Of a stretch of 64,000 nt of DNA, positions 1 through 8,139 are shown in pieces (within the stretch, counting starts at the first letter, position 1; each line of letters begins with the position of its first letter). This stretch comes from HGM04593 sp045646845. GTDB taxonomy: Bacteria > Bacteroidota > Bacteroidia > Bacteroidales > Bacteroidaceae. The DNA lies in NCBI GenBank assembly GCA_045646845.1, contig JAZRLO010000003.1, forward strand, positions 1-64,000, in the 5' to 3' direction. Both the position numbers and the translations under genes were made by a program. The notes beneath the pieces were generated by a model. The model worked only from the letters and a program-made list of their open reading frames with translations, had not been told where the DNA came from and made no database searches.

Positions 1-206
1 TTATCATCGGCCTCCCAGTTGAAGACAAGGCTACCGCTGCCATTGGGGTCTGCCCATACGGCACGGGTAGAAGGCTCGTCAGCACTGCTGAAGGTGAGCT
101 GCTCATATTTGCTCACGCTCGGCTGCTCAGGGGTGTCGGGCACAATGTCGTCGTTGTTGCAAGCAACAAAAACGGAAAACGGAAAAGTGAAAACTGAAAG
201 TTTCAC
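1..206 (-). CDS. Fimbrillin-like lipoprotein, N-terminal part (runs off window)
   Basis: Only about 68 N-terminal residues are visible. A hydrophobic leader ends in a lipobox (FVAC) followed by NNDDIVPDTPEQP, so this is probably an outer-membrane lipoprotein. The next stretch (YEQLTFSSADEP, then TRAVWAD and LVFNWEADD) resembles the start of Bacteroidales fimbrillin-family proteins, which carry an Arg-containing segment near the N-terminus. No ATG lies in frame. The best starts are GTG (codon at 204-206) or TTG just upstream, and an ATG at 214-216 is out of frame. A 60-residue gene lies just upstream on the same strand. The lipoprotein call is firm, the fimbrillin call moderate. Confidence 0.6.
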   Translation of the reverse strand, partial: MKLSVFTFPFSVFVACNNDDIVPDTPEQPSVSKYEQLTFSSADEPSTRAVWADPNGSGSLVFNWEADD

Positions 207-261
207 CAAGTTCCATATTCTATTTTTTATATTGTATATCATATCAATTGTTGTTTGTTTT

Positions 262-444
262 TTACTCTTGACCTCCCCACAGGTCGCCCCACTTACTCTC
301 TTTCTGGGCTGGTGCTCCAAATTCGGAATCATCACTGTCGGGAGTGGTGCCACTCATGGCAAGCATCATACTCTCTGTCTCAATCTCAATCACCGACATT
401 GCCGGTGGTGTGTAAAGCCGTTCTTTCTTTTCTGTTGTTTTCAT
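262..444 (-). CDS. Small acidic protein upstream of fimbrillin-like gene
   Basis: This 60-residue protein begins MKTTEKKERLYTPPAMSVIE and continues with an acidic, Ser/Asp-rich tail ending in WGDLWGGQE. It has no signal peptide or membrane segment. Small proteins with a 'Y.PP.m.viEiE.e.m' core are common beside fimbrial or surface-lipoprotein genes in Bacteroidales, and their role is unknown. It is read toward the fimbrillin-like gene, with 55 bases between them, so the two are probably cotranscribed. The recognisable core and the position make it more likely real than chance. Confidence 0.65.
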   Translation of the reverse strand: MKTTEKKERLYTPPAMSVIEIETESMMLAMSGTTPDSDDSEFGAPAQKESKWGDLWGGQE

Positions 445-469
445 TAGATATAATTAGTTTCGATTAATT

Positions 470-580
470 TTATACTCTTTCCTCTTTGACGACGCCGTCT
501 ATCCGCAACCCAAGCGATGCCACAAGCGCGGCATTGCGCTTGACAAGATGCTGCCGGCGTTGTCTAAACTTCGTTTTCAT
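470..580 (-). CDS. Possible 36-residue basic leader peptide
   Basis: A short basic open frame starts MKTKFRQRRQHLVKRNAALV and ends 25 bases before the 60-residue gene. The frame stays open further upstream, but only through a tandem CTTTGCT-type repeat, so the ATG at 578-580 is the sensible start. The protein has no recognised domain. Its place at the head of a putative fimbrial transcript and its high Arg/Lys content could fit a small regulatory or leader peptide, but chance is not excluded. Confidence 0.3.
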   Translation of the reverse strand: MKTKFRQRRQHLVKRNAALVASLGLRIDGVVKEERV

Positions 581-636
581 CTTTGCTCTTTGCTCTGTTC
601 TCTTTGCTCTTTGCTCTTTGCTCTGTTCTCTTTCAT
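581..636. repeat. Tandem CTTTGCT / CTGTTCT short repeat
   Basis: About eight units of a 6-7 base motif (CTTTGCT varying to CTGTTCT) run without interruption. On the minus strand this reads as AGAGCAA repeats just upstream of the small basic frame. The purine/pyrimidine strand bias is complete across the tract. Similar GAAA-type tracts occur at 175-203 and 5928-5957 in this window. Confidence 0.8.
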
Positions 637-1001
637 CTAAAAAACATGCTACCACACGGCAGGGTGAATGCCGCACGATAGCACGTTATATGTTATCTAT
701 AAAACTTGTATCTAAATTTAGGTGGGGAGTAAAGCATTGAGCAACAATCGGTTGCAACAACTCCACCATAACCCGTCAAGAGGTATGGCTGTGTGTAGTT
801 GCCGTATGTAACTCTGCTTGCGCTCATAGGTTTTCTCAGTTCTTTTTTTTAAGGGCAGGCCACCCCAGCCCCTACGTCTGTTCTTTGTTTTAACGTTTGC
901 GAAAATAATCAAATATTTTTTTAATTAATCGCTGTTAACCCCTTTTTTGCAACAAAGTGTAAGCTGTTATTTATTTTTAACTAAAAACGTTTAATATTAC
1001 G
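637..1001. other. Intergenic region without recognised gene
   Basis: About 365 bases with no convincing coding frame. The right half (about 890-1000) is strongly A+T rich. The only signal seen is CGAAAATA at 900-907, which on the minus strand reads TATTTTCG and resembles a Bacteroidetes -7 element that could serve the small fimbrial genes. No matching -33 element was found. Confidence 0.4.
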
Positions 1002-1048
1002 CCCCTCCCCCGAGCAGCCTGTATAAATATGGTAGCTCGGGGGAGGGG
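1002..1048 (-). terminator. Strong hairpin after the hut operon
   Basis: A perfect 14-bp GC-rich stem (CCCCTCCCCCGAGC with GCTCGGGGGAGGGG) encloses a 19-base loop, 26 bases past the hutI stop. It lacks a clear T-tract on either side, so it may act as a transcript-end stabiliser as well as a terminator. Its right half (GGTAGCTCGGGGG) recurs in the hairpin at 24154-24203. Confidence 0.75.
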
Positions 1049-1073
1049 GGTTATATCAGTTTGGCAATTCTGA

Positions 1074-2312
1074 TTACATGTGTCTCTTTCCCTTCAGCAC
1101 AACCGTTTTTATTACAGGTGTCTGGTGGGCGTATGGCAGGAATGCCAGCGACGGCAAGGGCTTGGTGATGTAAAAATTGGCCTTTTTACCGCGTGTTATT
1201 GAACCGAAATCCTTGCTTTCGCCCATGGCGCAAGCACTGTTGAGAGTGGCTGCGTTGAGGGCTTCGGCAGGGGTCATCTTCATCTTTATGCTTGCCAATG
1301 ATGCCACAAACCTCATGTTGCCCGATGGGGCTGTGCCGGGGTTGTAGTCCGAGGCGAGGGCTACGGCAAGTCCGGCGTCTATCATCTTGCGGGCCGGGGG
1401 GTAACCAATGCCCAGGAAGAAGGCGCAGCCCGGGAGCATGGTGGGCATTGTGTTGCTGCCGCGCAGGGCCTCTATCTGCTCGTCGCCCATTGATTCAAGA
1501 TGGTCAACCGATAGTGCGTCGTGCTGCACGCCCACTTCTACGCCGCCCGATACGGCAAGTTCATTCGCGTGTATCTTGGCGCGCAGGCCATAACGTGTGC
1601 CGGTTTCAATGATTTTTGCCGTCTCTTCGGGGGTGAAGAAGCCGCGGTCGCAGAATACATCTACATAATCGGCAAGCCCTTCGGCCGCAACGGCGGGTAT
1701 CATGTCGTTGCACACGTGCTCCACATATTCGCTTTGGCGGCCTTTGTAGGCACGGCCTACTGCGTGTGCTCCAAGGAAGGTGGCGCGCACATCAAGCGGC
1801 GCGGTCTCCTTTATGCGGCGTATGACGCGCAGTATTTTCAGCTCGTCCTCGAGGGTAAGCCCGTAACCCGATTTTATCTCCACAAGTCCTGTGCCCATTG
1901 CCACTATCTCACCTATGCGTTCCATTGCCTGGCGGTAGAGCTCCTCTTCACTGGTGTTGTGCAGGCGGTCGGCCGAATTGAGTATGCCGCCGCCGCGTTT
2001 GGCAATCTCCTCATAGGTGAGGCCGTTGATTTTGTCGAGGAACTCCTGTTCGCGGCTGCCGGCATAGACAATGTGCGTGTGGGAGTCGCAGAACGAGGGG
2101 AAGAGCCATCCGCCCTGTGCATCAATGACTTCACAGCCACATCCGCACGGTACGCTCTCCATTGTGCCATAATCCTTAATGCGTTCGCCGTCGGTGAGCA
2201 GCCAGGCGTTCTCAAGGGTTGCTACCTTGTCCATCTCCTTGCCGGCCACGCGCAGGCGTCCGCTTTCGTCAATGCCGGCTATGCAGCCTATGTTCTTAAC
2301 AAGCAGGTTCAT
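1074..2312 (-). CDS. hutI: Imidazolonepropionase
   Basis: HutI hydrolyses 4-imidazolone-5-propionate to N-formimino-L-glutamate, the third step of histidine degradation, in the cytoplasm. At 412 residues it has the normal length. Amidohydrolase metal-ligand motifs are visible: SHTH at residues 77-80, a HANE motif, SVDHLESM and ASDYNPGTAPSGNM near the C-terminus. It is the last gene of the operon, and its start overlaps the end of hutH by 17 bases, which suggests translational coupling. A strong hairpin follows the stop codon. Confidence 0.97.
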   Translation of the reverse strand: MNLLVKNIGCIAGIDESGRLRVAGKEMDKVATLENAWLLTDGERIKDYGTMESVPCGCGCEVIDAQGGWLFPSFCDSHTHIVYAGSREQEFLDKINGLTYEEIAKRGGGILNSADRLHNTSEEELYRQAMERIGEIVAMGTGLVEIKSGYGLTLEDELKILRVIRRIKETAPLDVRATFLGAHAVGRAYKGRQSEYVEHVCNDMIPAVAAEGLADYVDVFCDRGFFTPEETAKIIETGTRYGLRAKIHANELAVSGGVEVGVQHDALSVDHLESMGDEQIEALRGSNTMPTMLPGCAFFLGIGYPPARKMIDAGLAVALASDYNPGTAPSGNMRFVASLASIKMKMTPAEALNAATLNSACAMGESKDFGSITRGKKANFYITKPLPSLAFLPYAHQTPVIKTVVLKGKRHM

Positions 2313-3786
2313 TTTCTTGCAGGAATTTTACCGATGAGGCTATATGGGGGAACATCACGGTGTCATTATCAACAAACGGAACAACCTTACGGTAGGCGGC
2401 GAACATCTCCTCGATGGGCTTTGACGATAGCAACGGGCGGCGGAACTCCAATGCCTGTGCCGCGTTCATGAGCTCTATGGCAAGCACGCGCTCGCTGTTC
2501 TGTACAACCTTCCATAGCTTGGTAGCGGCGTTGGAGCCCATGCTCACATGATCCTCCTGCCCCTGTGACGAGGGGATGGAGTCGCACGATGCGGGCCAGC
2601 AGAGTCCCTTAGACTGGCTCACGATAGATGCTGCGGTATATTGCGGAATCATGAAGCCGCTGTTCACGCCCGGTGTGGCAACAAGGAAGTTCGGCAGGTT
2701 TCTTGCGCCTGATATGATTTTGTATATGCGTCGCTCCGAAATGTTGGCCAGCTCGGCAACGGCGATGGCAAGGAAGTCCATGGCAAGGGCGATGGGCTGT
2801 CCGTGGAAGTTGCCGGCCGAGATTACCTCGTCGCTGTCGGGGAACACCGTGGGGTTGTCGGTTGCCGAGTTTATCTCGGTCTCAAGCACGCTTGCCACAT
2901 AGGCGATGGTGTCTTTCGATGCTCCGTGTACCTGCGGTATGCAGCGGAAGGAGTAGGGGTCCTGAACATGCTTCTTGGGCTGCTTGACAATTTCGCTGCC
3001 TTCGAGCAATGTGCGTATGTTGCGCGCTGTCTCAATCTGTCCGTTGTGTGGGCGTATGGCATGCACATTGTGCTCGAACGGCTCCAGGCGGCCGTCAAAG
3101 GCATCGAGTGACATTGCTCCTATGCAGTCGGCCCAGCGGCTAAGTCTTTGTGCGTTGATGAGCGAATAGACACCGTAGGCCGACATGAACTGTGTACCAT
3201 TGAGCAGTGCAAGCCCCTCCTTTGAACAGAGGGTTATAGGCTCCCAACCCATTTTCTGCATCAGTTCTTCGCCGCTGATTATCGTGCCGTCAATCTCAAC
3301 CTCGCCGAGGCCGAGCAATGGCAGGCACATGTGGGCGAGGGGCGAGAGGTCGCCCGATGCTCCCAGGGAACCCTGCTCATACACCACGGGGATGATGTTG
3401 TTGTTGAACATGTCAACAAGCCTTTCAACTGTGACCAGCTGCACGCCCGAATGGCCGTAGGAGAGCGACTGCACCTTGAACAGTAGCATAAGGCGTGCAA
3501 TTTCTGCTGGAACGCGCTGTCCCGTGCCGCAGGCGTGTGACATCACAAGGTTCTTCTGCAGCTGCGAAAGGTGCTCCTTGCTTATCGATATGTTGCACAG
3601 CGAGCCGAAGCCCGTTGTCACTCCGTAGATGGGGTGTCCCACATCTTCCATCTTCTTGTCGAGATACTCGCGGCAATGGTTTATGCGCTGCTTGGCATCG
3701 TCGCTCAGTGCAAGTGTATAGCCTTTTGTCAAAATCTCCTCAACCCTTGCAATGGTGAGGCGCTCGGCTGTTATATAATGTACCAT
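2296..3786 (-). CDS. hutH: Histidine ammonia-lyase
   Basis: HutH deaminates L-histidine to trans-urocanate, the first step of the pathway. The 496-residue protein carries the Ala-Ser-Gly tripeptide (residues 143-145, within GSLGASGDLSPLAH) that cyclises to the MIO electrophile. It also has the YGVTTGFGSL motif at about 54-63 and the conserved FHGQPIALAMD and SQGQEDHVSMG segments. It lies between hutU and hutI; a 115-base gap carrying a dispersed repeat separates it from hutU. Confidence 0.98.
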   Translation of the reverse strand: MVHYITAERLTIARVEEILTKGYTLALSDDAKQRINHCREYLDKKMEDVGHPIYGVTTGFGSLCNISISKEHLSQLQKNLVMSHACGTGQRVPAEIARLMLLFKVQSLSYGHSGVQLVTVERLVDMFNNNIIPVVYEQGSLGASGDLSPLAHMCLPLLGLGEVEIDGTIISGEELMQKMGWEPITLCSKEGLALLNGTQFMSAYGVYSLINAQRLSRWADCIGAMSLDAFDGRLEPFEHNVHAIRPHNGQIETARNIRTLLEGSEIVKQPKKHVQDPYSFRCIPQVHGASKDTIAYVASVLETEINSATDNPTVFPDSDEVISAGNFHGQPIALAMDFLAIAVAELANISERRIYKIISGARNLPNFLVATPGVNSGFMIPQYTAASIVSQSKGLCWPASCDSIPSSQGQEDHVSMGSNAATKLWKVVQNSERVLAIELMNAAQALEFRRPLLSSKPIEEMFAAYRKVVPFVDNDTVMFPHIASSVKFLQENEPAC

Positions 3787-3847
3787 AGTGTTTGTTTGAA
3801 CGGGTGAATATTCTTGTGTATTTTTTGAGATTCCTCCTTTCGGTTAG

Positions 3848-3882
3848 TTCACTACGCAGGTTGTCATCCTGAACGTAGTGAA
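3848..3882. repeat. Dispersed inverted-repeat element (CATCCTGAACG type)
   Basis: A perfect 9-bp inverted repeat (TTCACTACG / CGTAGTGAA) encloses GTCATCCTGAA and is followed by GGATCTCC. It resembles the GTCATCCTGA..GAAGGATCT element scattered through intergenic DNA of many Bacteroidetes. It sits between hutU and hutH inside the operon, so it would be transcribed and could fold as an RNA hairpin. Confidence 0.65.
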
Positions 3883-3901
3883 GGATCTCCTTTATGTCTG
3901 T

Positions 3902-5917
3902 TTATCTGTTTTCGTTGAATACCTTCTCTATCAGCTCCTTGTCGGCAAGGTTGGGCATTGTCACCTTTAGCAGCGGAGTGCGCTCCATCTGTCGTTTGAT
4001 GGCGAACATTGCTCCTTCGTTGCGTGCCCAACTGCGGCGTGCGATACCGTTGTTCACATCCCACAGCAGCATCTCCTCTATGTGGCGTGCCGAGTCGTCG
4101 CTTCCGTCAATTACCATGCCGAAACCGCCGTTCATTACCTCGCCCCAGCCTACACCGCCGCCATTGTGGATGGAAACCCATGTGGCGCCGCGGAACGAGT
4201 CGCCGATGACGTTGTGCACGGCCATGTCGGCACAGAACTGTGAACCGTCATAGATGTTCGATGTCTCGCGGTAGGGCGAGTCGGTGCCCGAAACATCGTG
4301 ATGGTCGCGGCCCAGCACTACAGGTGCCGAAATTTCTCCGCGCTGAATTGCCTCATTGAATGCAAGTGCAATTCGTGTACGTCCCTCCGAGTCGGCATAG
4401 AGTATGCGTGCCTGCGAACCCACTACAAGCTTGTTCTGCTTTGCTTCGCGAATCCAATGCAGGTTGTCGGCAAGCTGTCCGCTTATTTCGGTTGGTGCTT
4501 CAGCGAGCATTTTCTCAAGAACATCTGCTGCAATGCGGTCGGTGACTTCAAGGTCCTTCTCGTTTCCCGATGTACATACCCAACGGAATGGTCCGAATCC
4601 GTAGTCAAAGAACATGGGTCCCATAATGTCCTGAACATAAGATGGATATCGGAATTTGCCGTCAGTAGCCATTATGTCAGCACCGGCACGTGACGATTCA
4701 AGAAGGAAGGCGTTGCCATAGTCAAAGAAGTACATTCCGCGTGCAGTGAGACGGTTTATTGCAGCCACATGACGGCGCAACGACTCCTGAACGCACTCGC
4801 GGAAACGCTCAGGTTCTTCTGCCATCATGCGGTTCGACTCCTCGTAGCTGTAGCCCACTGGGTAGTAACCTCCGGCCCACGGGTTGTGTAGCGATGTCTG
4901 GTCGCTGCCCAGGTCAACGGCAATCTCCTCGTCGGCAAGTCGTTCCCATAGGTCAACAACATTGCCCACATAGGCGAATGATATAATTTCCTTGTTTTCA
5001 ACGGCACTCCTTACACGTGGAATGAGCTCATCGAGCGAGGTGTGCAGTTCATCTACCCAGCCCTGGTTATATCGTTTCTCAGCTGCTGCGATGTTTATTT
5101 CTGCCGTTATGCTCACTACGCCCGAGATATTTCCGGCTTTGGGTTGTGCACCCGACATTCCGCCGAGGCCTGCTGTAACGAAAAGCATGCCTTTCAGGTC
5201 CTTTTGGCCGGGTTTCATGCGCTTACGTGCTGCATTCATCACCGTGATGGTGGTTCCGTGAACAATACCCTGAGGACCTATGTACATATAGGAACCGGCA
5301 GTCATCTGTCCGTACTGCGATACGCCCATTGCATTGAAACGTTCCCAGTCGTCTTGTGACGAGTGGTTAGGGATAACCATTCCGTTGGTGACAATCACGC
5401 GTGGGGCGTCCTTGTGCGAGGGGAATAGCCCGAGTGGGTGTCCCGAGTACATCACCAGTGTCTGTTCATCGGTCATCTCGGCAAGGTATTTCATTGCAAG
5501 GCGGTACTGTGCCCAGTTCTGGAACACCGCACCGTTGCCACCATATGTGATAAGCTCGTGGGGATGCTGTGCGACAGCCTTGTCGAGGTTGTTCTGTATC
5601 ATTAGCATTATGGCTGCAGCCTGGCGGCTACGTGCAGGATACTCGTCGATGGGGCGGGCGTGCATCTCATAGTCTGGGCGCAAACGATACATGTATATGC
5701 GGCCATATCTCTTCAGTTCCTCAAGGAACTCGGGGGCCAGTTCGGCATGATGCTTCACCGGGAAATAACGCAATGCATTGGCAAGTGCCAATTTTTTCTC
5801 TTCATCGGTGAGTATATCCTTGCGCTTGGGCGCATGGTTAGCCGTCGTGTCGTATTCTCTTTTTGCCGGCAGTATGTCGGGAATTCCTGCCAATATATCT
5901 TTCTGAAAATCGGTCAT
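3902..5917 (-). CDS. hutU: Urocanate hydratase (long form)
   Basis: Urocanase converts urocanate to 4-imidazolone-5-propionate using tightly bound NAD+. The family blocks GGMSGAQPKAGNISG, FDYGNAFLLES and HNGGGVGWGEVMNGGFG are visible. At 671 residues it is about 110 longer than the proteobacterial enzyme (about 557) and matches the long form seen in Bacteroidetes and animals. No second domain is recognisable, so the length is not a fusion. It is the second gene of the hut operon, after ftcD. Confidence 0.97.
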   Translation of the reverse strand: MTDFQKDILAGIPDILPAKREYDTTANHAPKRKDILTDEEKKLALANALRYFPVKHHAELAPEFLEELKRYGRIYMYRLRPDYEMHARPIDEYPARSRQAAAIMLMIQNNLDKAVAQHPHELITYGGNGAVFQNWAQYRLAMKYLAEMTDEQTLVMYSGHPLGLFPSHKDAPRVIVTNGMVIPNHSSQDDWERFNAMGVSQYGQMTAGSYMYIGPQGIVHGTTITVMNAARKRMKPGQKDLKGMLFVTAGLGGMSGAQPKAGNISGVVSITAEINIAAAEKRYNQGWVDELHTSLDELIPRVRSAVENKEIISFAYVGNVVDLWERLADEEIAVDLGSDQTSLHNPWAGGYYPVGYSYEESNRMMAEEPERFRECVQESLRRHVAAINRLTARGMYFFDYGNAFLLESSRAGADIMATDGKFRYPSYVQDIMGPMFFDYGFGPFRWVCTSGNEKDLEVTDRIAADVLEKMLAEAPTEISGQLADNLHWIREAKQNKLVVGSQARILYADSEGRTRIALAFNEAIQRGEISAPVVLGRDHHDVSGTDSPYRETSNIYDGSQFCADMAVHNVIGDSFRGATWVSIHNGGGVGWGEVMNGGFGMVIDGSDDSARHIEEMLLWDVNNGIARRSWARNEGAMFAIKRQMERTPLLKVTMPNLADKELIEKVFNENR

Positions 5918-5927
5918 GGCTTATAAA

Positions 5928-5957
5928 GGTGAAATGTGAAAGGTTAAAGGTGAAAAC
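5928..5957. repeat. GTGAAAG-type short tandem repeat
   Basis: Four to five imperfect units of GGTGAAA / GTTAAAG lie immediately upstream of the hutU start (5917, minus strand). The tract belongs to the same purine-biased class as those at 175-203 and 581-636. Confidence 0.7.
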
Positions 5958-5972
5958 TTGTGCAAGCGAGTT

Positions 5973-5996
5973 AAAACCAAGCTTAGCTTGGGTTTT
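5973..5996. terminator. Palindrome between ftcD and hutU
   Basis: AAAACCAAGCT pairs with AGCTTGGGTTTT in a near-perfect stem just past the ftcD stop (6003). On the minus strand it ends in a T-run, so it may attenuate transcription between ftcD and hutU instead of ending the operon. No separate hutU promoter was identified in the remaining 55 bases. Confidence 0.5.
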
Positions 5997-6002
5997 CAGT
6001 TT

Positions 6003-7709
6003 TTATCCGTTTATCTTGTTCTCTACAATAGCGAGGATTTCTCTCTCGGCCTGCTGTGCAAGAGCCTGTATCTCCATAGCCTCGTTCACAAGCCTTTCAG
6101 CAGTAGCCCTGTCTTTGAGACCAACAGCATTTATCCTTACATTAAGGCATGCGCCCATCACAGCCGAACGTGCAGCCAGAGCACCTACACCTGCGTCGGA
6201 AACGGAGTTCGGGTTTCCCTCCTCGGCCATTGCACGTACGACATCGAAAGCCTTGTATGCAGCCTTCATGGTACGAAGCGGTACTTGTGTGGCGTATAGC
6301 GTTGCAACCTCCATGGCCTCAGCGCGTGCAGCCTTTTCCTCGGGTGTACCTTTGGGCATTCCGAATACGTCCATTATCTTGTTGAATGCAACAGTGTCCT
6401 CATCGACAAGCGCAATAAGTTCGTTCATCACATTCATGCCCTTTTCTGCCCAATCCGAGAAATACTCCCAACGCTCGTCCCAACCGGCCTTGTGCGAAGA
6501 GAGGTTTGCAACCATTGTGCCGAGCGCAGCTGCAAGTGCACCCATATATGCTGAAATTGAGCCACCGCCCGGTGCCGGAGATTCGCTCGCTGTCTCCTCG
6601 GCAAAGCCTGCGCAGGTCATATCCACCAGTTTCTTTACATTCTTCTGTTCCTCGGCTTCAAGGATATACTCGACAACCTTTTCCTCGGGTTTGAACTCTT
6701 TGAGGTTTGAGAGTCCCATGCTCTCAATGGCAATGCGTACAAGCTCGCGCTCGGGCACACCTGTTGAGCGGTGCTGTTTGCGCAGGAAGTGACGGCCGGC
6801 ATCTACAAGTGCCTTCTTGGGTATGAGGCCTACAATCTCGGTGCCGGTAACGCGCACGCCGCGTGCATCGGCTGCACGGCACACTTCGTCGAATGCCATG
6901 TGTAACGGTGTGACGGCGAGGTTTGTCATGTTCATTGAAACCTGGGCTATGCCGTACTCCTCTATAAACCAACCTATAGCCTTGCAGGCCTTCAAAGTGC
7001 CGGGAATCATTACGGTTTCGCCGTTCTCGTCTTTCACAATCTTGCCAACGATTGGGTTGCCTTCGCGCATGGGACGTCCCTTCTCGCGTACATCGAATGC
7101 GATGGCATTGGCACGGCGTGTCGATGTTGTGTTCAGGTTGTAATTTACAGCAACGAGGAAATCGCGCGCTCCGACAGCTGTTGCACCTGTACGGGCAATA
7201 CCCTCGTCATAGGGGCGTGCTCCAAAATCGGGCTGTTTATCTGTATTTGCCATTTTCTCGGGCAAACCTTCATATTCTCCTTCGCGGCATACGGCAAGGT
7301 TGCGTCTTTCGGGTTTGAATGCCGCGGCTTCGTAGCAATATGTCGGAACTGCAAGTTCGCAAGAGATACGTTCGGCAAGTGAACGTGCCATTTCGGCGCA
7401 CTCCTCCATTGTAATTCCCGATACCGGGATTAGTGGGCATACGTCACAGGCTCCCATTCTGGGATGAGCTCCTTTGTGCTGGCGCATGTCAATGAGCTCG
7501 GTCGCGCGTTTGATGGCCGCTACGGCTGCATCGCAAACGGCCTCGGGACTGCCTACAAATGTAACTACAGTGCGGTTGGTGGCCTCTCCCGGGTCAACAT
7601 CCAATAGTTTTACACCCTTTATGGCCTCAATGGCATCCGTAATCTGCTTGATAATCTCCATGTTGCGCCCTTCAGAGAAATTGGGCACGCATTCAATGAT
7701 TCTTCTCAT
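6003..7709 (-). CDS. ftcD: Bifunctional glutamate formimidoyltransferase / formimidotetrahydrofolate cyclodeaminase
   Basis: This enzyme moves the formimino group of N-formiminoglutamate to tetrahydrofolate, releasing glutamate, and then deaminates formimino-THF to methenyl-THF. The N-terminal transferase (about 1-330) opens with MRRIIECVPNFSEGRN. The C-terminal cyclodeaminase (about 345-568) includes SPAPGGGSISAYMGALAAAL. The fusion matches animal FTCD (about 540 residues), whereas many bacteria use HutF/HutG or separate proteins. The chosen ATG (7707-7709) starts at the family N-terminus; an upstream in-frame ATG would add 31 unrelated residues. It is the first gene of the operon and completes histidine degradation to glutamate. 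Confidence 0.95.
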   Translation of the reverse strand: MRRIIECVPNFSEGRNMEIIKQITDAIEAIKGVKLLDVDPGEATNRTVVTFVGSPEAVCDAAVAAIKRATELIDMRQHKGAHPRMGACDVCPLIPVSGITMEECAEMARSLAERISCELAVPTYCYEAAAFKPERRNLAVCREGEYEGLPEKMANTDKQPDFGARPYDEGIARTGATAVGARDFLVAVNYNLNTTSTRRANAIAFDVREKGRPMREGNPIVGKIVKDENGETVMIPGTLKACKAIGWFIEEYGIAQVSMNMTNLAVTPLHMAFDEVCRAADARGVRVTGTEIVGLIPKKALVDAGRHFLRKQHRSTGVPERELVRIAIESMGLSNLKEFKPEEKVVEYILEAEEQKNVKKLVDMTCAGFAEETASESPAPGGGSISAYMGALAAALGTMVANLSSHKAGWDERWEYFSDWAEKGMNVMNELIALVDEDTVAFNKIMDVFGMPKGTPEEKAARAEAMEVATLYATQVPLRTMKAAYKAFDVVRAMAEEGNPNSVSDAGVGALAARSAVMGACLNVRINAVGLKDRATAERLVNEAMEIQALAQQAEREILAIVENKING

Positions 7710-7812
7710 ATTGTTATGGTTGTTGTGTTTTTTTCTGTTTATGAGTTTTCCTATAATGAAATTCCTTTGTTCCAGAGCATGCGGTATATGCTGTATGCAC
7801 ATACCTCACCTA

Positions 7813-7820
7813 CAAATATA
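7813..7820 (-). promoter_or_regulatory. Probable hut operon -7 element
   Basis: On the minus strand this reads TATATTTG, an exact match to TAnnTTTG, about 104 bases upstream of the ftcD start. Candidate -33 TTTG/TTG boxes lie 16 or 22 bases upstream, neither at ideal spacing. Confidence 0.55.
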
Positions 7821-8061
7821 ACCATATTTTTTATTCCAAATACAAGTGCGGCAGTTAAATGAGATAAACAAAAAAAGATTTACTTTTACGAAACTTTGTC
7901 TTGAATCTGTTTCCTCCCTTTTTATCGGGGCTTTTGAGGAGGAACACCCTCCGGTGTCAGTGTCCGGCGTGTTGCCAGTGGTATCTTGTCTTGTCCCGGA
8001 TATCGCCTGTCTGCAATTTTTGCTTCGGTTTTTATTATATATGGTTTTAACTATATTTTAG
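7821..8061. other. Divergent intergenic region between hut and SusCD operons
   Basis: The divergent starts are 430 bases apart. The middle carries no gene; an open frame of 71 codons here has no recognisable features. An imperfect inverted repeat (AACACCCTCCGG with CCGGCGTGTT, about 7943-7973) could be an operator or a leader hairpin. No sigma or anti-sigma gene is present. Confidence 0.4.
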
Positions 8062-8069
8062 TATTTTTG
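8062..8069 (+). promoter_or_regulatory. Probable promoter -7 element of SusCD/TlpA operon
   Basis: TATTTTTG matches TAnnTTTG and lies 71 bases before the first start codon of the operon (8140). A convincing -33 element was not found at 19-21 bases. Confidence 0.5.
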
Positions 8070-8139
8070 TACTTGAAGGATATTGCTTTTATATATATTT
8101 GCAACGATTAACTTTTTATTTGAGACAAAACTTACAACT

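Noticed and set aside
581..636. Possible CRISPR repeat
   Set aside because: The units are only 6-7 bases, directly adjacent and without spacers, so it is a simple tandem repeat.
1521..2471. A 316-codon open frame on the plus strand opposite hutI/hutH
   Set aside because: It is the antisense of two well-supported enzymes. Its translation has no family motif, and long antisense frames are common in genes of this codon usage.
3902..5917. HutU suspected to be a fusion because of its 671 residues
   Set aside because: The extra length is spread through the chain and matches the long urocanase form. No second domain was seen.
5863..6792. A 309-codon plus-strand frame opposite ftcD
   Set aside because: The translation is Ser/Ala/Arg-rich with no domain, and the opposite strand encodes the full FTCD enzyme.
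7846..8061. A 71-codon plus-strand frame in the hut-SusCD gap
   Set aside because: No recognisable protein pattern. It overlaps the presumed regulatory region and ends at the likely promoter.
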